Shown: in pieces, positions 1 through 12,894 of the stretch
Layout of the letters: each line of letters begins with the position of its first letter
Numbering within the stretch: position 1 is the stretch's first letter
Assembly: GCF_036373705.1 (NCBI RefSeq)
Contig: NC_089851.1
Coordinates: 58,573,350-58,637,349, forward strand
Origin: Amia ocellicauda
Taxonomy: Eukaryota > Chordata > Actinopteri > Amiiformes > Amiidae
DNA: 64,000 nt
Direction of reading: 5' to 3'
The notes under the pieces: model-generated
What the model saw: the letters and a program-made list of their open reading frames with translations, nothing else
What the model was told of the DNA's origin: nothing
Database searches by the model: none
Position numbers and translations under genes: made by a program

Positions 1-3000
1 ATAGATAGAGAGATGGATGGATGGACGGCAAGGCAAGCATCTGATTGACAGTGGTCCGTGATCTGCTGTTATGCTACTATGCTACTGACCATTGGGGGAG
101 CGATAGCAAGCAAGAGAGTTAGATATCGAGAGTCATTGATAGATAGATAGATAGATGGATGGATGGATGGATGGACGGCAAGGCAAGCATCTGATTGACA
201 GTGGTCCGTGATCTGCTGTTATGCTACAATGCTACTGACCATTGGGGGAGCGATAGCAAGCAAGTGAGTTAGATATCAAGAGTCATAGATAGATAGATAG
301 ATAGATGGATGGATGGACGGCAAGGCAAGCATCTGATTGACAGTGGTCCGTGATCTGCTGTTATGCTACTATGCTACTGACCATTGGGGGAGCGATAGCA
401 AGCAAGAGAGTTAGATATCGAGAGTCATTGATAGATAGATAGATAGATGGATGGATGGATGGACGGCAAGGCAAGCATCTGATTGACAGTGGTCCGTGAT
501 CTGCTGTTATGCTACTATGCTACTGACCATTGGGGGAGCGATAGCAAGCAAGAGAGTTAGTTATCGAGAGTCATTGATAGATAGATAGATAGATGGATGG
601 ATGGATGGACGGCAAGGCAAGCATCTGATTGACAGTGGTCCGTGATCTGCTGTTATGCTACTATGCTACTGACCATTGGGGGAGTGATAGCAAGCAAGAG
701 AGTTAGATATCGAGAGTCATAGATAGATAGATAGATAGATGGATGGATGGACGGCAAGGCAAGCATCTGATTGACAGTGGTCCGTGATCTGCTGTTATGC
801 TACTATGCTACTGACCATTGGGGGAGCGATAGCAAGCAAGAGAGTTAGATATCGAGAGTCATTGATAGATAGATAGATAGATGGATGGATGGATGGACGG
901 CAAGGCAAGCATCTGAGTGACAGTGGTCCGTGATCTGCTGTTATGCTACTATGCTACTGACCATTGGGGGGGCGATAGCAAGCAAGAGAGTTAGATATCA
1001 AGAGTCATAGATAGATAGATAGATAGATAGATGGATGGATGGACGGCAAGGCAAGCATCTGATTGACAGTGGTCCGTGATCTGCTGTTATGCTACAATGC
1101 TACTGACCATTGGGGGAGCGATAGCAAGCAAGTGAGTTAGATATCAAGAGTCATAGATAGATAGATAGATAGATGGATGGATGGACGGCAAGGCAAGCAT
1201 CTGATTGACAGTGGTCCGTGATCTGCTGTTATGCTACTATGCTACTGACCATTGGGGGAGCGATAGCAAGCAAGAGAGTTAGATATCGAGAGTCATTGAT
1301 AGATAGATAGATAGATGGATGGATGGATGGACGGCAAGGCAAGCATCTGATTGACAGTGGTCCGTGATCTGCTGTTATGCTACTATGCTACTGACCATTG
1401 GGGGAGTGATAGCAAGCAAGAGAGTTAGATATCGAGAGTCATTGATAGATAGATAGATAGATGGATGGATGGATGGACGGCAAGGCAAGCATCTGAGTGA
1501 CAGTGGTCCGTGAGTTGCTGTTATGCTACTATGCTACTGACCATTGGGGGAGCGATAGCAAGCAAGAGAGTTAGATATCAAGAGTCATAGATAGATAGAT
1601 AGATAGATGGATGGATGGACGGCAAGGCAAGCATCTGATTGACAGTGGTCCGTGATCTGCTGTTATGCTACTATGCTACTGACCATTGGGGGAGCGATAG
1701 CAAGTAAGAGAGTTAGATATCGAGAGTCATTGATGGATAGATAGATAGATGGATGGATGGATGGATGGACGGCAAGGCAAGCATCTGATTGACAGTGGTC
1801 CGTGATCTGCTGTTATGCTACAATGCTACTGACCATTGGGGGATCGATAGCAAGCAAGAGAGTTAGATATCAAGAGTCATAGATAGATAGATAGAGAGAT
1901 GGATGGATGGACGGCAAGGCAAGCATCTGATTGACAGTGGTCCGTGATCTGCTGTTATGCTACTATGCTACTGACCATTGGGGGAGCGATAGCAAGCAAG
2001 AGAGTTAGATATCGAGAGTCATTGATAGATAGATAGATAGATGGATGGATGGATGGATGGACGGCAAGGCAAGCATCTGATTGACAGTGGTCCGTGATCT
2101 GCTGTTATGCTACAATGCTACTGACCATTGGGGGAGCGATAGCAAGCAAGTGAGTTAGATATCAAGAGTCATAGATAGATAGATAGATAGATGGATGGAT
2201 GGACGGCAAGGCAAGCATCTGATTGACAGTGGTCCGTGATCTGCTGTTATGCTACTATGCTACTGACCATTGGGGGAGCGATAGCAAGCAAGAGAGTTAG
2301 ATATCGAGAGTCATTGATAGATAGATAGATAGATGGATGGATGGATGGACGGCAAGGCAAGCATCTGATTGACAGTGGTCCGTGATCTGCTGTTATGCTA
2401 CTATGCTACTGACCATTGGGGGAGTGATAGCAAGCAAGAGAGTTAGATATCGAGAGTCATAGATAGATAGATAGATAGATGGATGGATGGACGGCAAGGC
2501 AAGCATCTGATTGACAGTGGTCCGTGATCTGCTGTTATGCTACTATGCTACTGACCATTGGGGGAGCGATAGCAAGCAAGAGAGTTAGATATCGAGAGTC
2601 ATAGATAGATAGATAGATAGATGGATGGATGGACGGCAAGGCAAGCATCTGATTGACAGTGGTCCGTGATCTGCTGTTATGCTACTATGCTACTGACCAT
2701 TGGGGGGGCGATAGCAAGCAAGAGAGTTAGATATCAAGAGTCATAGATAGATAGATAGATAGATGGATGGATGGACGGCAAGGCAAGCATCTGATTGACA
2801 GTGGTCCGTGATCTGCTGTTATGCTACTATGCTACTGACCATTGGGGGAGCGATAGCAAGCAAGAGAGTTAGATATCGAGAGTCATTGATAGATAGATAG
2901 ATAGATGGATGGATGGATGGACGGCAAGGCAAGCATCTGAGTGACAGTGGTCCGTGATCTGCTGTTATGCTACTATGCTACTGACCATTGGGGGAGCGAT

Positions 3001-3610
3001 AGCAAGCAAGAGAGTTAGATATCAAGAGTCATAGATAGATAGATAGATAGATGGATGGATGGACGGCAAGGCAAGCATCTGATTGACAGTGGTCCGTGAT
3101 CTGCTGTTATGCTACTATGCTACTGACCATTGGGGGAGCGATAGCAAGTAAGAGAGTTAGATATCGAGAGTCATTGATGGATAGATAGATAGATGGATGG
3201 ATGGATGGATGGACGGCAAGGCAAGCATCTGATTGACAGTGGTCCGTGATCTGCTGTTATGCTACAATGCTACTGACCATTGGGGGATCGATAGCAAGCA
3301 AGAGAGTTAGATATCAAGAGTCATAGATAGATAGATAGAGAGATGGATGGATGGACGGCAAGGCAAGCATCTGATTGACAGTGGTCCGTGATCTGCTGTT
3401 ATGCTACTATGCTACTGACCATTGGGGGAGCGATAGCAAGCAAGAGAGTTAGATATCGAGAGTCATTGATAGATAGATAGATAGATGGATGGATGGATGG
3501 ACGGCAAGGCAAGCATCTGATTGACAGTGGTCCGTGATCTGCTGTTATGCTACTATGCTACTGACCATTGGGGGAGCGATAGCAAGCAAGAGAGTTAGAT
3601 ATCGAGAGTC

Positions 3611-3612
<2 letters not shown>

Positions 3613-3664
<52 letters not shown>
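3613..3664. repeat. Expanded (AGAT)13 microsatellite in a monomer linker
   Basis: Thirteen AGAT units occupy a linker that elsewhere has four to six. The expansion follows a GGGGGAGCG/ATATCGAG monomer and precedes a GGGGGGGCG monomer. Confidence 0.95.
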
Positions 3665-5516
3665 GGATGGATGGACGGCAAGGCAAGCATCTGATTGACA
3701 GTGGTCCGTGATCTGCTGTTATGCTACTATGCTACTGACCATTGGGGGGGCGATAGCAAGCAAGAGAGTTAGATATCAAGAGTCATAGATAGATAGATAG
3801 ATAAATGGATGGATGGACGGCAAGGCAAGCATCTGATTGACAGTGGTCCGTGATCTGCTGTTATGCTACTATGCTACTGACCATTGGGGGAGCGATAGCA
3901 AGCAAGAGAGTTAGATATCGAGAGTCATTGATAGATAGATAGATAGATGGATGGATGGATGGACGGCAAGGCAAGCATCTGAGTGACAGTGGTCCGTGAT
4001 CTGCTGTTATGCTACTATGCTACTGACCATTGGGGGAGCGATAGCAAGCAAGAGAGTTAGATATCAAGAGTCATAGATAGATAGATAGATAGATGGATGG
4101 ATGGACGGCAAGGCAAGCATCTGATTGACAGTGGTCCGTGATCTGCTGTTATGCTACTATGCTACTGACCATTGGGGGAGCGATAGCAAGTAAGAGAGTT
4201 AGATATCGAGAGTCATTGATAGATAGATAGATAGATGGATGGATGGATGGATGGACGGCAAGGCAAGCATCTGATTGACAGTGGTCCGTGATCTGCTGTT
4301 ATGCTACTATGCTACTGACCATTGGGGGAGCGATAGCAAGTAAGAGAGTTAGATATCGAGAGTCATTGATAGATTGATAGATAGATGGATGGATGGATGG
4401 ACGGCAAGGCAAGCATCTGATTGACAGTGGTCCGTGATCTGCTGTTATGCTACTATGCTACTGACCATTGGGGGAGCGATAGCAAGCAAGAGAGTTAGAT
4501 ATCGAGAGTCATAGATAGATAGATAGATAGATGGATGGATGGACGGCAAGGCAAGCATCTGATTGACAGTGGTCCGTGATCTGCTGTTATGCTACTATGC
4601 TACTGACCATTGGGGGAGCGATAGCAAGCAAGAGAGTTAGATATCGAGAGTCATAGATAGATAGATAGATAGATAGATGGATGGATGGACGGCAAGGCAA
4701 GCATCTGATTGACAGTGGTCCGTGATCTGCTGTTATGCTACTATGCTACTGACCATTGAGGGGGCCATAGCAAGCAAGAGAGTTAGATATCAAGAGTCAT
4801 AGATAGATAGATAGATAGATGGATGGATGGACGGCAAGGCAAGCATCTGATTGACAGTGGTCCGTGATCTGCTGTTATGCTACTATGCTACTGACCATTG
4901 GGGGAACGATAGCAAGCAAGAGAGTTAGATATCGAGAGTCATTGATAGATAGATAGATAGATGGATGGATGGATGGACGGCAAGGCAAGCATCTGAGTGA
5001 CAGTGGTCCGTGATCTGCTGTTATGCTACTATGCTACTGACCATTGGGGGAGCGATAGCAAGCAAGAGAGTTAGATATCAAGAGTCATAGATAGATAGAT
5101 AGATAGATGGATGGATGGACGGCAAGGCAAGCATCTGATTGACAGTGGTCCGTGATCTGCTGTTATGCTACTATGCTACTGACCATTGGGGGAGCGATAG
5201 CAAGCAAGAGAGTTAGATATCGAGAGTCATTGATAGATAGATAGATAGATGGATGGATGGATGGACGGCAAGGCAAGCATCTGATTGACAGTGGTCCGTG
5301 ATCTGCTGTTATGCTACTATGCTACTGACCATTGGGGGAGTGATAGCAAGCAAGAGAGTTAGATATCGAGAGTCATAGATAGATAGATAGATAGATGGAT
5401 GGATGGACGGCAAGGCAAGCATCTGATTGACAGTGGTCCGTGATCTGCTGTTATGCTACTATGCTACTGACCATTGGGGGAGCGATAGCAAGCAAGAGAG
5501 TTAGATATCGAGAGTC

Positions 5517-5518
<2 letters not shown>

Positions 5519-5574
<56 letters not shown>
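5519..5574. repeat. Expanded (AGAT)14 microsatellite in a monomer linker
   Basis: Fourteen AGAT units directly after a GGGGGAGCG/ATATCGAG monomer. Unlike most other expansions, the next monomer is GGGGGAGCG and not GGGGGGGCG. Confidence 0.95.
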
Positions 5575-6128
5575 GGATGGATGGACGGCAAGGCAAGCAT
5601 CTGATTGACAGTGGTCCGTGATCTGCTGTTATGCTACTATGCTACTGACCATTGGGGGAGCGATAGCAAGCAAGAGAGTTAGATATCGAGAGTCATTGAT
5701 AGATAGATAGATAGATGGATGGATGGATGGACGGCAAGGCAAGCATCTGATTGACAGTGGTCCGTGATCTGCTGTTATGCTACTATGCTACTGACCATTG
5801 GGGGAGCGATAGCAAGCAAGAGAGTTAGATATCGAGAGTCATTGATAGATAGATAGATAGATGGATGGATGGATGGACGGCAAGGCAAGCATCTGATTGA
5901 CAGTGGTCCGTGATCTGCTGTTATGCTACTATGCTACTGACCATTGGGGGAGTGATAGCAAGCAAGAGAGTTAGATATCGAGAGTCATAGATAGATAGAT
6001 AGATAGATGGATGGATGGACGGCAAGGCAAGCATCTGATTGACAGTGGTCCGTGATCTGCTGTTATGCTACTATGCTACTGACCATTGGGGGAGCGATAG
6101 CAAGCAAGAGAGTTAGATATCGAGAGTC

Positions 6129-6130
<2 letters not shown>

Positions 6131-6186
<56 letters not shown>
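6131..6186. repeat. Expanded (AGAT)14 microsatellite in a monomer linker
   Basis: Fourteen AGAT units in the higher-order slot that precedes a GGGGGGGCG monomer. Confidence 0.95.
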
Positions 6187-7876
6187 GGATGGATGGACGG
6201 CAAGGCAAGCATCTGATTGACAGTGGTCCGTGATCTGCTGTTATGCTACTATGCTACTGACCATTGGGGGGGCGATAGCAAGCAAGAGAGTTAGATATCA
6301 AGAGTCATAGATAGATAGATAGATAGATGGATGGATGGACGGCAAGGCAAGCATCTGATTGACAGTGGTCCGTGATCTGCTGTTATGCTACTATGCTACT
6401 GACCATTGGGGGAGCGATAGCAAGTAAAAGAGTTAGATATCGAGAGTCATTGATAGATAGATAGATAGATGGATGGATGGATGGATGGACGGCAAGGCAA
6501 GCATCTGATTGACAGTGGTCCGTGATCTGCTGTTATGCTACAATGCTACTGACCATTGGGGGAGCGATAGCAAGCAAGTGAGTTAGATATCAAGAGTCAT
6601 AGATAGATAGATAGATAGATGGATGGATGGACGGCAAGGCAAGCATCTGATTGACAGTGGTCCGTGATCTGCTGTTATGCTACTATGCTACTGACCATTG
6701 GGGGAGCGATAGCAAGTAAGAGAGTTAGATATCGAGAGTCATTGATAGATAGATAGATAGATGGATGGATGGATGGATGGACGGCAAGGCAAGCATCTGA
6801 TTGACAGTGGTCCGTGATCTGCTGTTATGCTACTATGCTACTGACCATTGGGGGAGCGATAGCAAGTAAGAGAGTTAGATATCGAGAGTCATTGATAGAT
6901 AGATAGATAGATGGATGGATGGATGGATGGACGGCAAGGCAAGCATCTGATTGACAGTGGTCCGTGATCTGCTGTTATGCTACAATGCTACTGACCATTG
7001 GGGGAGCGATAGCAAGCAAGAGAGTTAGATATCGAGAGTCATAGATAGTTAGATAGATAGATGGATGGATGGATGGACGGCAAGGCAAGCATCTGATTGA
7101 CAGTGGTCCGTGATCTGCTGTTATGCTACAATGCTACTGACCATTGGGGGGGCGATAGCAAGCAAGAGAGTTAGATATCAAGAGTCATAGATAGATAGAT
7201 AGATAGATGGATGGATGGACGGCAAGGCAAGCATCTGATTGACAGTGGTCCGTGATCTGCTGTTATGCTACTATGCTACTGACCATTGGGGGAGCGATAG
7301 CAAGCAAGAGAGTTAGATATCGAGAGTCATTGATAGATAGATAGATAGATGGATGGATGGATGGACGGCAAGGCAAGCATCTGAGTGACAGTGGTCCGTG
7401 ATCTGCTGTTATGCTACTATGCTACTGACCATTGGGGGGGCGATAGCAAGCAAGAGAGTTAGATATCAAGAGTCATAGATAGATAGATAGATAGATAGAT
7501 GGATGGATGGACGGCAAGGCAAGCATCTGATTGACAGTGGTCCGTGATCTGCTGTTATGCTACTATGCTACTGACCATTGGGGGAGCGATAGCAAGTAAG
7601 AGAGTTAGATATCGAGAGTCATTGATAGATAGATAGATAGATGGATGGATGGATGGATGGACGGCAAGGCAAGCATCTGATTGACAGTGGTCCGTGATCT
7701 GCTGTTATGCTACAATGCTACTGACCATTGGGGGAGCGATAGCAAGCAAGTGAGTTAGATATCAAGAGTCATAGATAGATAGATATATAGATGGATGGAT
7801 GGACGGCAAGGCAAGCATCTGATTGACAGTGGTCCGTGATCTGCTGTTATGCTACTATGCTACTGACCATTGGGGG

Positions 7877-10196
7877 AGTGATAGCAAGCAAGAGAGTTAG
7901 ATATCGAGAGTCATAGATAGATAGATAGATAGATGGATGGATGGACGGCAAGGCAAGCATCTGATTGACAGTGGTCCGTGATCTGCTGTTATGCTACTAT
8001 GCTACTGACCATTGGGGGAGCGATAGCAAGCAAGAGAGTTAGATATCGAGAGTCATAGATAGATAGATAGATAGATAGATGGATGGATGGACGGCAAGGC
8101 AAGCATCTGATTGACAGTGGTCCGTGATCTGCTGTTATGCTACTATGCTACTGACCATTGGGGGGGCGATAGCAAGCAAGAGAGTTAGATATCAAGAGTC
8201 ATAGATAGATAGATAGATAGATGGATGGATGGACGGCAAGGCAAGCATCTGATTGACAGTGGTCCGTGATCTGCTGTTATGCTACTATGCTACTGACCAT
8301 TGGGGGAGCGATAGCAAGCAAGAGAGTTAGATATCGAGAGTCATTGATAGATAGATAGATAGATGGATGGATGGATGGACGGCAAGGCAAGCATCTGAGT
8401 GACAGTGGTCCGTGATCTGCTGTTATGCTACTATGCTACTGACCATTGGGGGAGCGATAGCAAGCAAGAGATTTAGATATCAAGAGTCATAGATAGATAG
8501 ATAGATAGATGGATGGATGGACGGCAAGGCAAGCATCTGATTGACAGTGGTCCGTGATCTGCTGTTATGCTACTATGCTACTGACCATTGGGGGAGCGAT
8601 AGCAAGTAAGAGAGTTAGATATCGAGAGTCATTGATAGATAGATAGATAGATGGATGGATGGATGGATGGACGGCAAGGCAAGCATCTGATTGACAGTGG
8701 TCCGTGATCTGCTGTTATGCTACAATGCTACTGACCATTGGGGGAGCGATAGCAAGCAAGTGAGTTAGATATCAAGAGTCATAGATAGATAGATAGATAG
8801 ATGGATGGATGGACGGCAAGGCAAGCATCTGATTGACAGTGGTCCGTGATCTGCTGTTATGCTACTATGCTACTGACCATTGGGGGAGCGATAGCAAGTA
8901 AGAGAGTTAGATATCGAGAGTCATTGATAGATAGATAGATAGATGGATGGATGGATGGATGGACGGCAAGGCAAGCATCTGATTGACAGTGGTCCGTGAT
9001 CTGCTGTTATGCTACTATGCTACTGACCATTGGGGGAGTGATAGCAAGCAAGAGAGTTAGATATCGAGAGTCATAGATAGATAGATAGATAGATGGATGG
9101 ATGGACGGCAAGGCAAGCATCTGATTGACAGTGGTCCGTGATCTGCTGTTATGCTACTATGCTACTGACCATTGGGGGAGCGATAGCAAGCAAGAGAGTT
9201 AGATATCGAGAGTCATAGATAGATAGATAGATAGATAGATGGATGGATGGACGGCAAGGCAAGCATCTGATTGACAGTGGTCCGTGATCTGCTGTTATGC
9301 TACTATGCTACTGACCATTGGGGGGGCGATAGCAAGCAAGAGAGTTAGATATCAAGAGTCATAGATAGATAGATAGATAGATGGATGGATGGACGGCAAG
9401 GCAAGCATCTGATTGACAGTGGTCCGTGATCTGCTGTTATGCTACTATGCTACTGACCATTGGGGGAGCGATAGCAAGCAAGAGAGTTAGATATCGAGAG
9501 TCATTGATAGATAGATAGATAGATGGATGGATGGATGGACGGCAAGGCAAGCATCTGAGTGACAGTGGTCCGTGATCTGCTGTTATGCTACTATGCTACT
9601 GACCATTGGGGGAGCGATAGCAAGCAAGAGATTTAGATATCAAGAGTCATAGATAGATAGATAGATAGATGGATGGATGGACGGCAAGGCAAGCATCTGA
9701 TTGACAGTGGTCCGTGATCTGCTGTTATGCTACTATGCTACTGACCATTGGGGGAGCGATAGCAAGTAAGAGAGTTAGATATCGAGAGTCATTGATAGAT
9801 AGATAGATAGATGGATGGATGGATGGATGGACGGCAAGGCAAGCATCTGATTGACAGTGGTCCGTGATCTGCTGTTATGCTACAATGCTACTGACCATTG
9901 GGGGAGCGATAGCAAGCAAGTGAGTTAGATATCAAGAGTCATAGATAGATAGATAGATAGATGGATGGATGGACGGCAAGGCAAGCATCTGATTGACAGT
10001 GGTCCGTGATCTGCTGTTATGCTACTATGCTACTGACCATTGGGGGAGCGATAGCAAGTAAGAGAGTTAGATATCGAGAGTCATTGATAGATAGATAGAT
10101 AGATGGATGGATGGATGGATGGACGGCAAGGCAAGCATCTGATTGACAGTGGTCCGTGATCTGCTGTTATGCTACTATGCTACTGACCATTGGGGG
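7877..10196. repeat. Two tandem copies of an 8-monomer higher-order repeat (1,160 bp)
   Basis: The GGGGGAGTG monomer recurs at 7877 and 9037, exactly 1,160 bp apart, and the rare ATTTAG variant recurs at 8471 and 9631, also 1,160 bp apart. The order of variants between them is the same: AGTG, AGCG with six AGAT units, GGGCG, AGCG with CATTG, CTGAGTGAC, CAAGTAAG, CTACAATG with CAAGTGAG, CAAGTAAG. The expected lengths 142+146+142+146+142+150+142+150 sum to 1,160. This is the clearest example of the unit; elsewhere in the array slots are missing, doubled or replaced. Confidence 0.85.
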
Positions 10197-12846
10197 AGCG
10201 ATAGCAAGCAAGAGAGTTAGATATCGAGAGTCATAGATAGATAGATAGATAGATAGATGGATGGATGGACGGCAAGGCAAGCATCTGATTGACAGTGGTC
10301 CGTGATCTGCTGTTATGCTACTATGCTACTGACCATTGGGGGGGCGATAGCAAGCAAGAGAGTTAGATATCAAGAGTCATAGATAGATAGATAGATAGAT
10401 GGATGGATCGACGGCAAGGCAAGCATCTGATTGACAGTGGTCCGTGATCTGCTGTTATGCTACTATGCTACTGACCATTGGGGGGGCGATAGCAAGCAAG
10501 AGAGTTAGATATCAAGAGTCATAGATAGATAGATAGATAGATGGATGGATGGACGGCAAGGCAAGCATCTGATTGACAGTGGTCCGTGATCTGCTGTTAT
10601 GCTACTATGCTACTGACCATTGGGGGAGCGATAGCAAGTAAGAGAGTTAGATATCGAGAGTCATTGATAGATAGATAGATAGATGGATGGATGGATGGAT
10701 GGACGGCAAGGCAAGCATCTGATTGACAGTGGTCCGTGATCTGCTGTTATGCTACAATGCTACTGACCATTGGGGGAGCGATAGCAAGCAAGTGAGTTAG
10801 ATATCAAGAGTCATAGATAGATAGATAGATAGATGGATGGATGGACGGCAAGGCAAGCATCTGATTGACAGTGGTCCGTGATCTGCTGTTATGCTACTAT
10901 GCTACTGACCATTGGGGGAGCGATAGCAAGCAAGAGAGTTAGATATCGAGAGTCATAGATAGATAGATAGATAGATAGATAGATGGATGGATGGACGGCA
11001 AGGCAAGCATCTGATTGACAGTGGTCCGTGATCTGCTGTTATGCTACTATGCTACTGACCATTGGGGGGGCGATAGCAAGCAAGAGAGTTAGATATCAAG
11101 AGTCATAGATAGATAGATAGATAGATGGATGGATGGACGGCAAGGCAAGCATCTGATTGACAGTGGTCCGTGATCTGCTGTTATGCTACTATGCTACTGA
11201 CCATTGGGGGAGCAATAGCAAGCAAGAGAGTTAGATATCGAGAGTCATTGATAGATAGATAGATAGATGGATGGATGGATGGACGGCAAGGCAAGCATCT
11301 GAGTGACAGTGGTCCGTGATCTGCTGTTATGCTACTATGCTACTGACCATTGGGGGAGCGATAGCAAGCAAGAGATTTAGATATCAAGAGTCATAGATAG
11401 ATAGATAGATAGATGGATGGATGGACGGCAAGGCAAGCATCTGATTGACAGTGGTCCGTGATCTGCTGTTATGCTACTATGCTACTGACCATTGGGGGAG
11501 CGATAGCAAGTAAGAGAGTTAGATATCGAGAGTCATTGATAGATAGATAGATAGATGGATGGATGGATGGATGGACGGCAAGGCAAGCATCTGATTGACA
11601 GTGGTCCGTGATCTGCTGTTATGCTACAATGCTACTGACCATTGGGGGAGCGATAGCAAGCAAGTGAGTTAGATATCAAGAGTCATAGATAGATAGATAG
11701 ATAGATGGATGGATGGACGGCAAGGCAAGCATCTGATTGACAGTGGTCCGTGATCTGCTGTTATGCTACTATGCTACTGACCATTGGGGGAGCGATAGCA
11801 AGTAAGAGAGTTAGATATCGAGAGTCATTGATAGATAGATAGATAGATGGATGGATGGATGGATGGACGGCAAGGCAAGCATCTGATTGACAGTGGTCCG
11901 TGATCTGCTGTTATGCTACTATGCTACTGACCATTGGGGGAGCGATAGCAAGCAAGAGAGTTAGATATCGAGAGTCATAGATAGATAGATAGATAGATAG
12001 ATGGATGGATGGACGGCAAGGCAAGCATCTGATTGACAGTGGTCCGTGATCTGCTGTTATGCTACTATGCTACTGACCATTGGGGGGGCGATAGCAAGCA
12101 AGAGAGTTAGATATCAAGAGTCATAGATAGATAGATAGATAGATGGATGGATGGACGGCAAGGCAAGCATCTGATTGACAGTGGTCCGTGATCTGCTGTT
12201 ATGCTACTATGCTACTGACCATTGGGGGAGCGATAGCAAGCAAGAGAGTTAGATATCAAGAGTCATAGATAGATAGATAGATAGATGGATGGATGGACGG
12301 CAAGGCAAGCATCTGGTTGACAGTGGTCCGTGATCTGCTGTTATGCTACTATGCTACTGACCATTGGGGGAGCGATAGCAAGTAAGAGAGTTAGATATCG
12401 AGAGTCATTGATAGATAGATAGATAGATGGATGGATGGATGGATGGACGGCAAGGCAAGCATCTGATTGACAGTGGTCCGTGATCTGCTGTTATGCTACA
12501 ATGCTACTGACCATTGGGGGAGCGATAGCAAGCAAGAGAGTTAGATATCGAGAGTCATAGATAGTTAGATAGATAGATGGATGGATGGATGGACGGCAAG
12601 GCAAGCATCTGATTGACAGTGGTCCGTGATCTGCTGTTATGCTACTATGCTACTGACCATTGGGGGGGCGATAGCAAGCAAGAGAGTTAGATATCAAGAG
12701 TCATAGATAGATAGATAGATAGATGGATGGATGGACGGCAAGGCAAGCATCTGATTGACAGTGGTTCTTGATCTGCTGTTATGCTACTATGCTACTGACC
12801 ATTGGGGGAGCGATAGCAAGCAAGAGAGTTAGATATCGAGAGTCAT

Positions 12847-12894
12847 AGATAGATAGATAGATAGATGGATAGATAGATAGATAGATAGATAGAT
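12847..12894. repeat. Interrupted AGAT/GGAT linker expansion
   Basis: Five AGAT units, one GGAT, then six AGAT units before the normal GGAT run. This looks like two linkers joined end to end with the intervening core lost, so it may be the scar of a deletion between neighbouring monomers rather than slippage. Confidence 0.85.
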
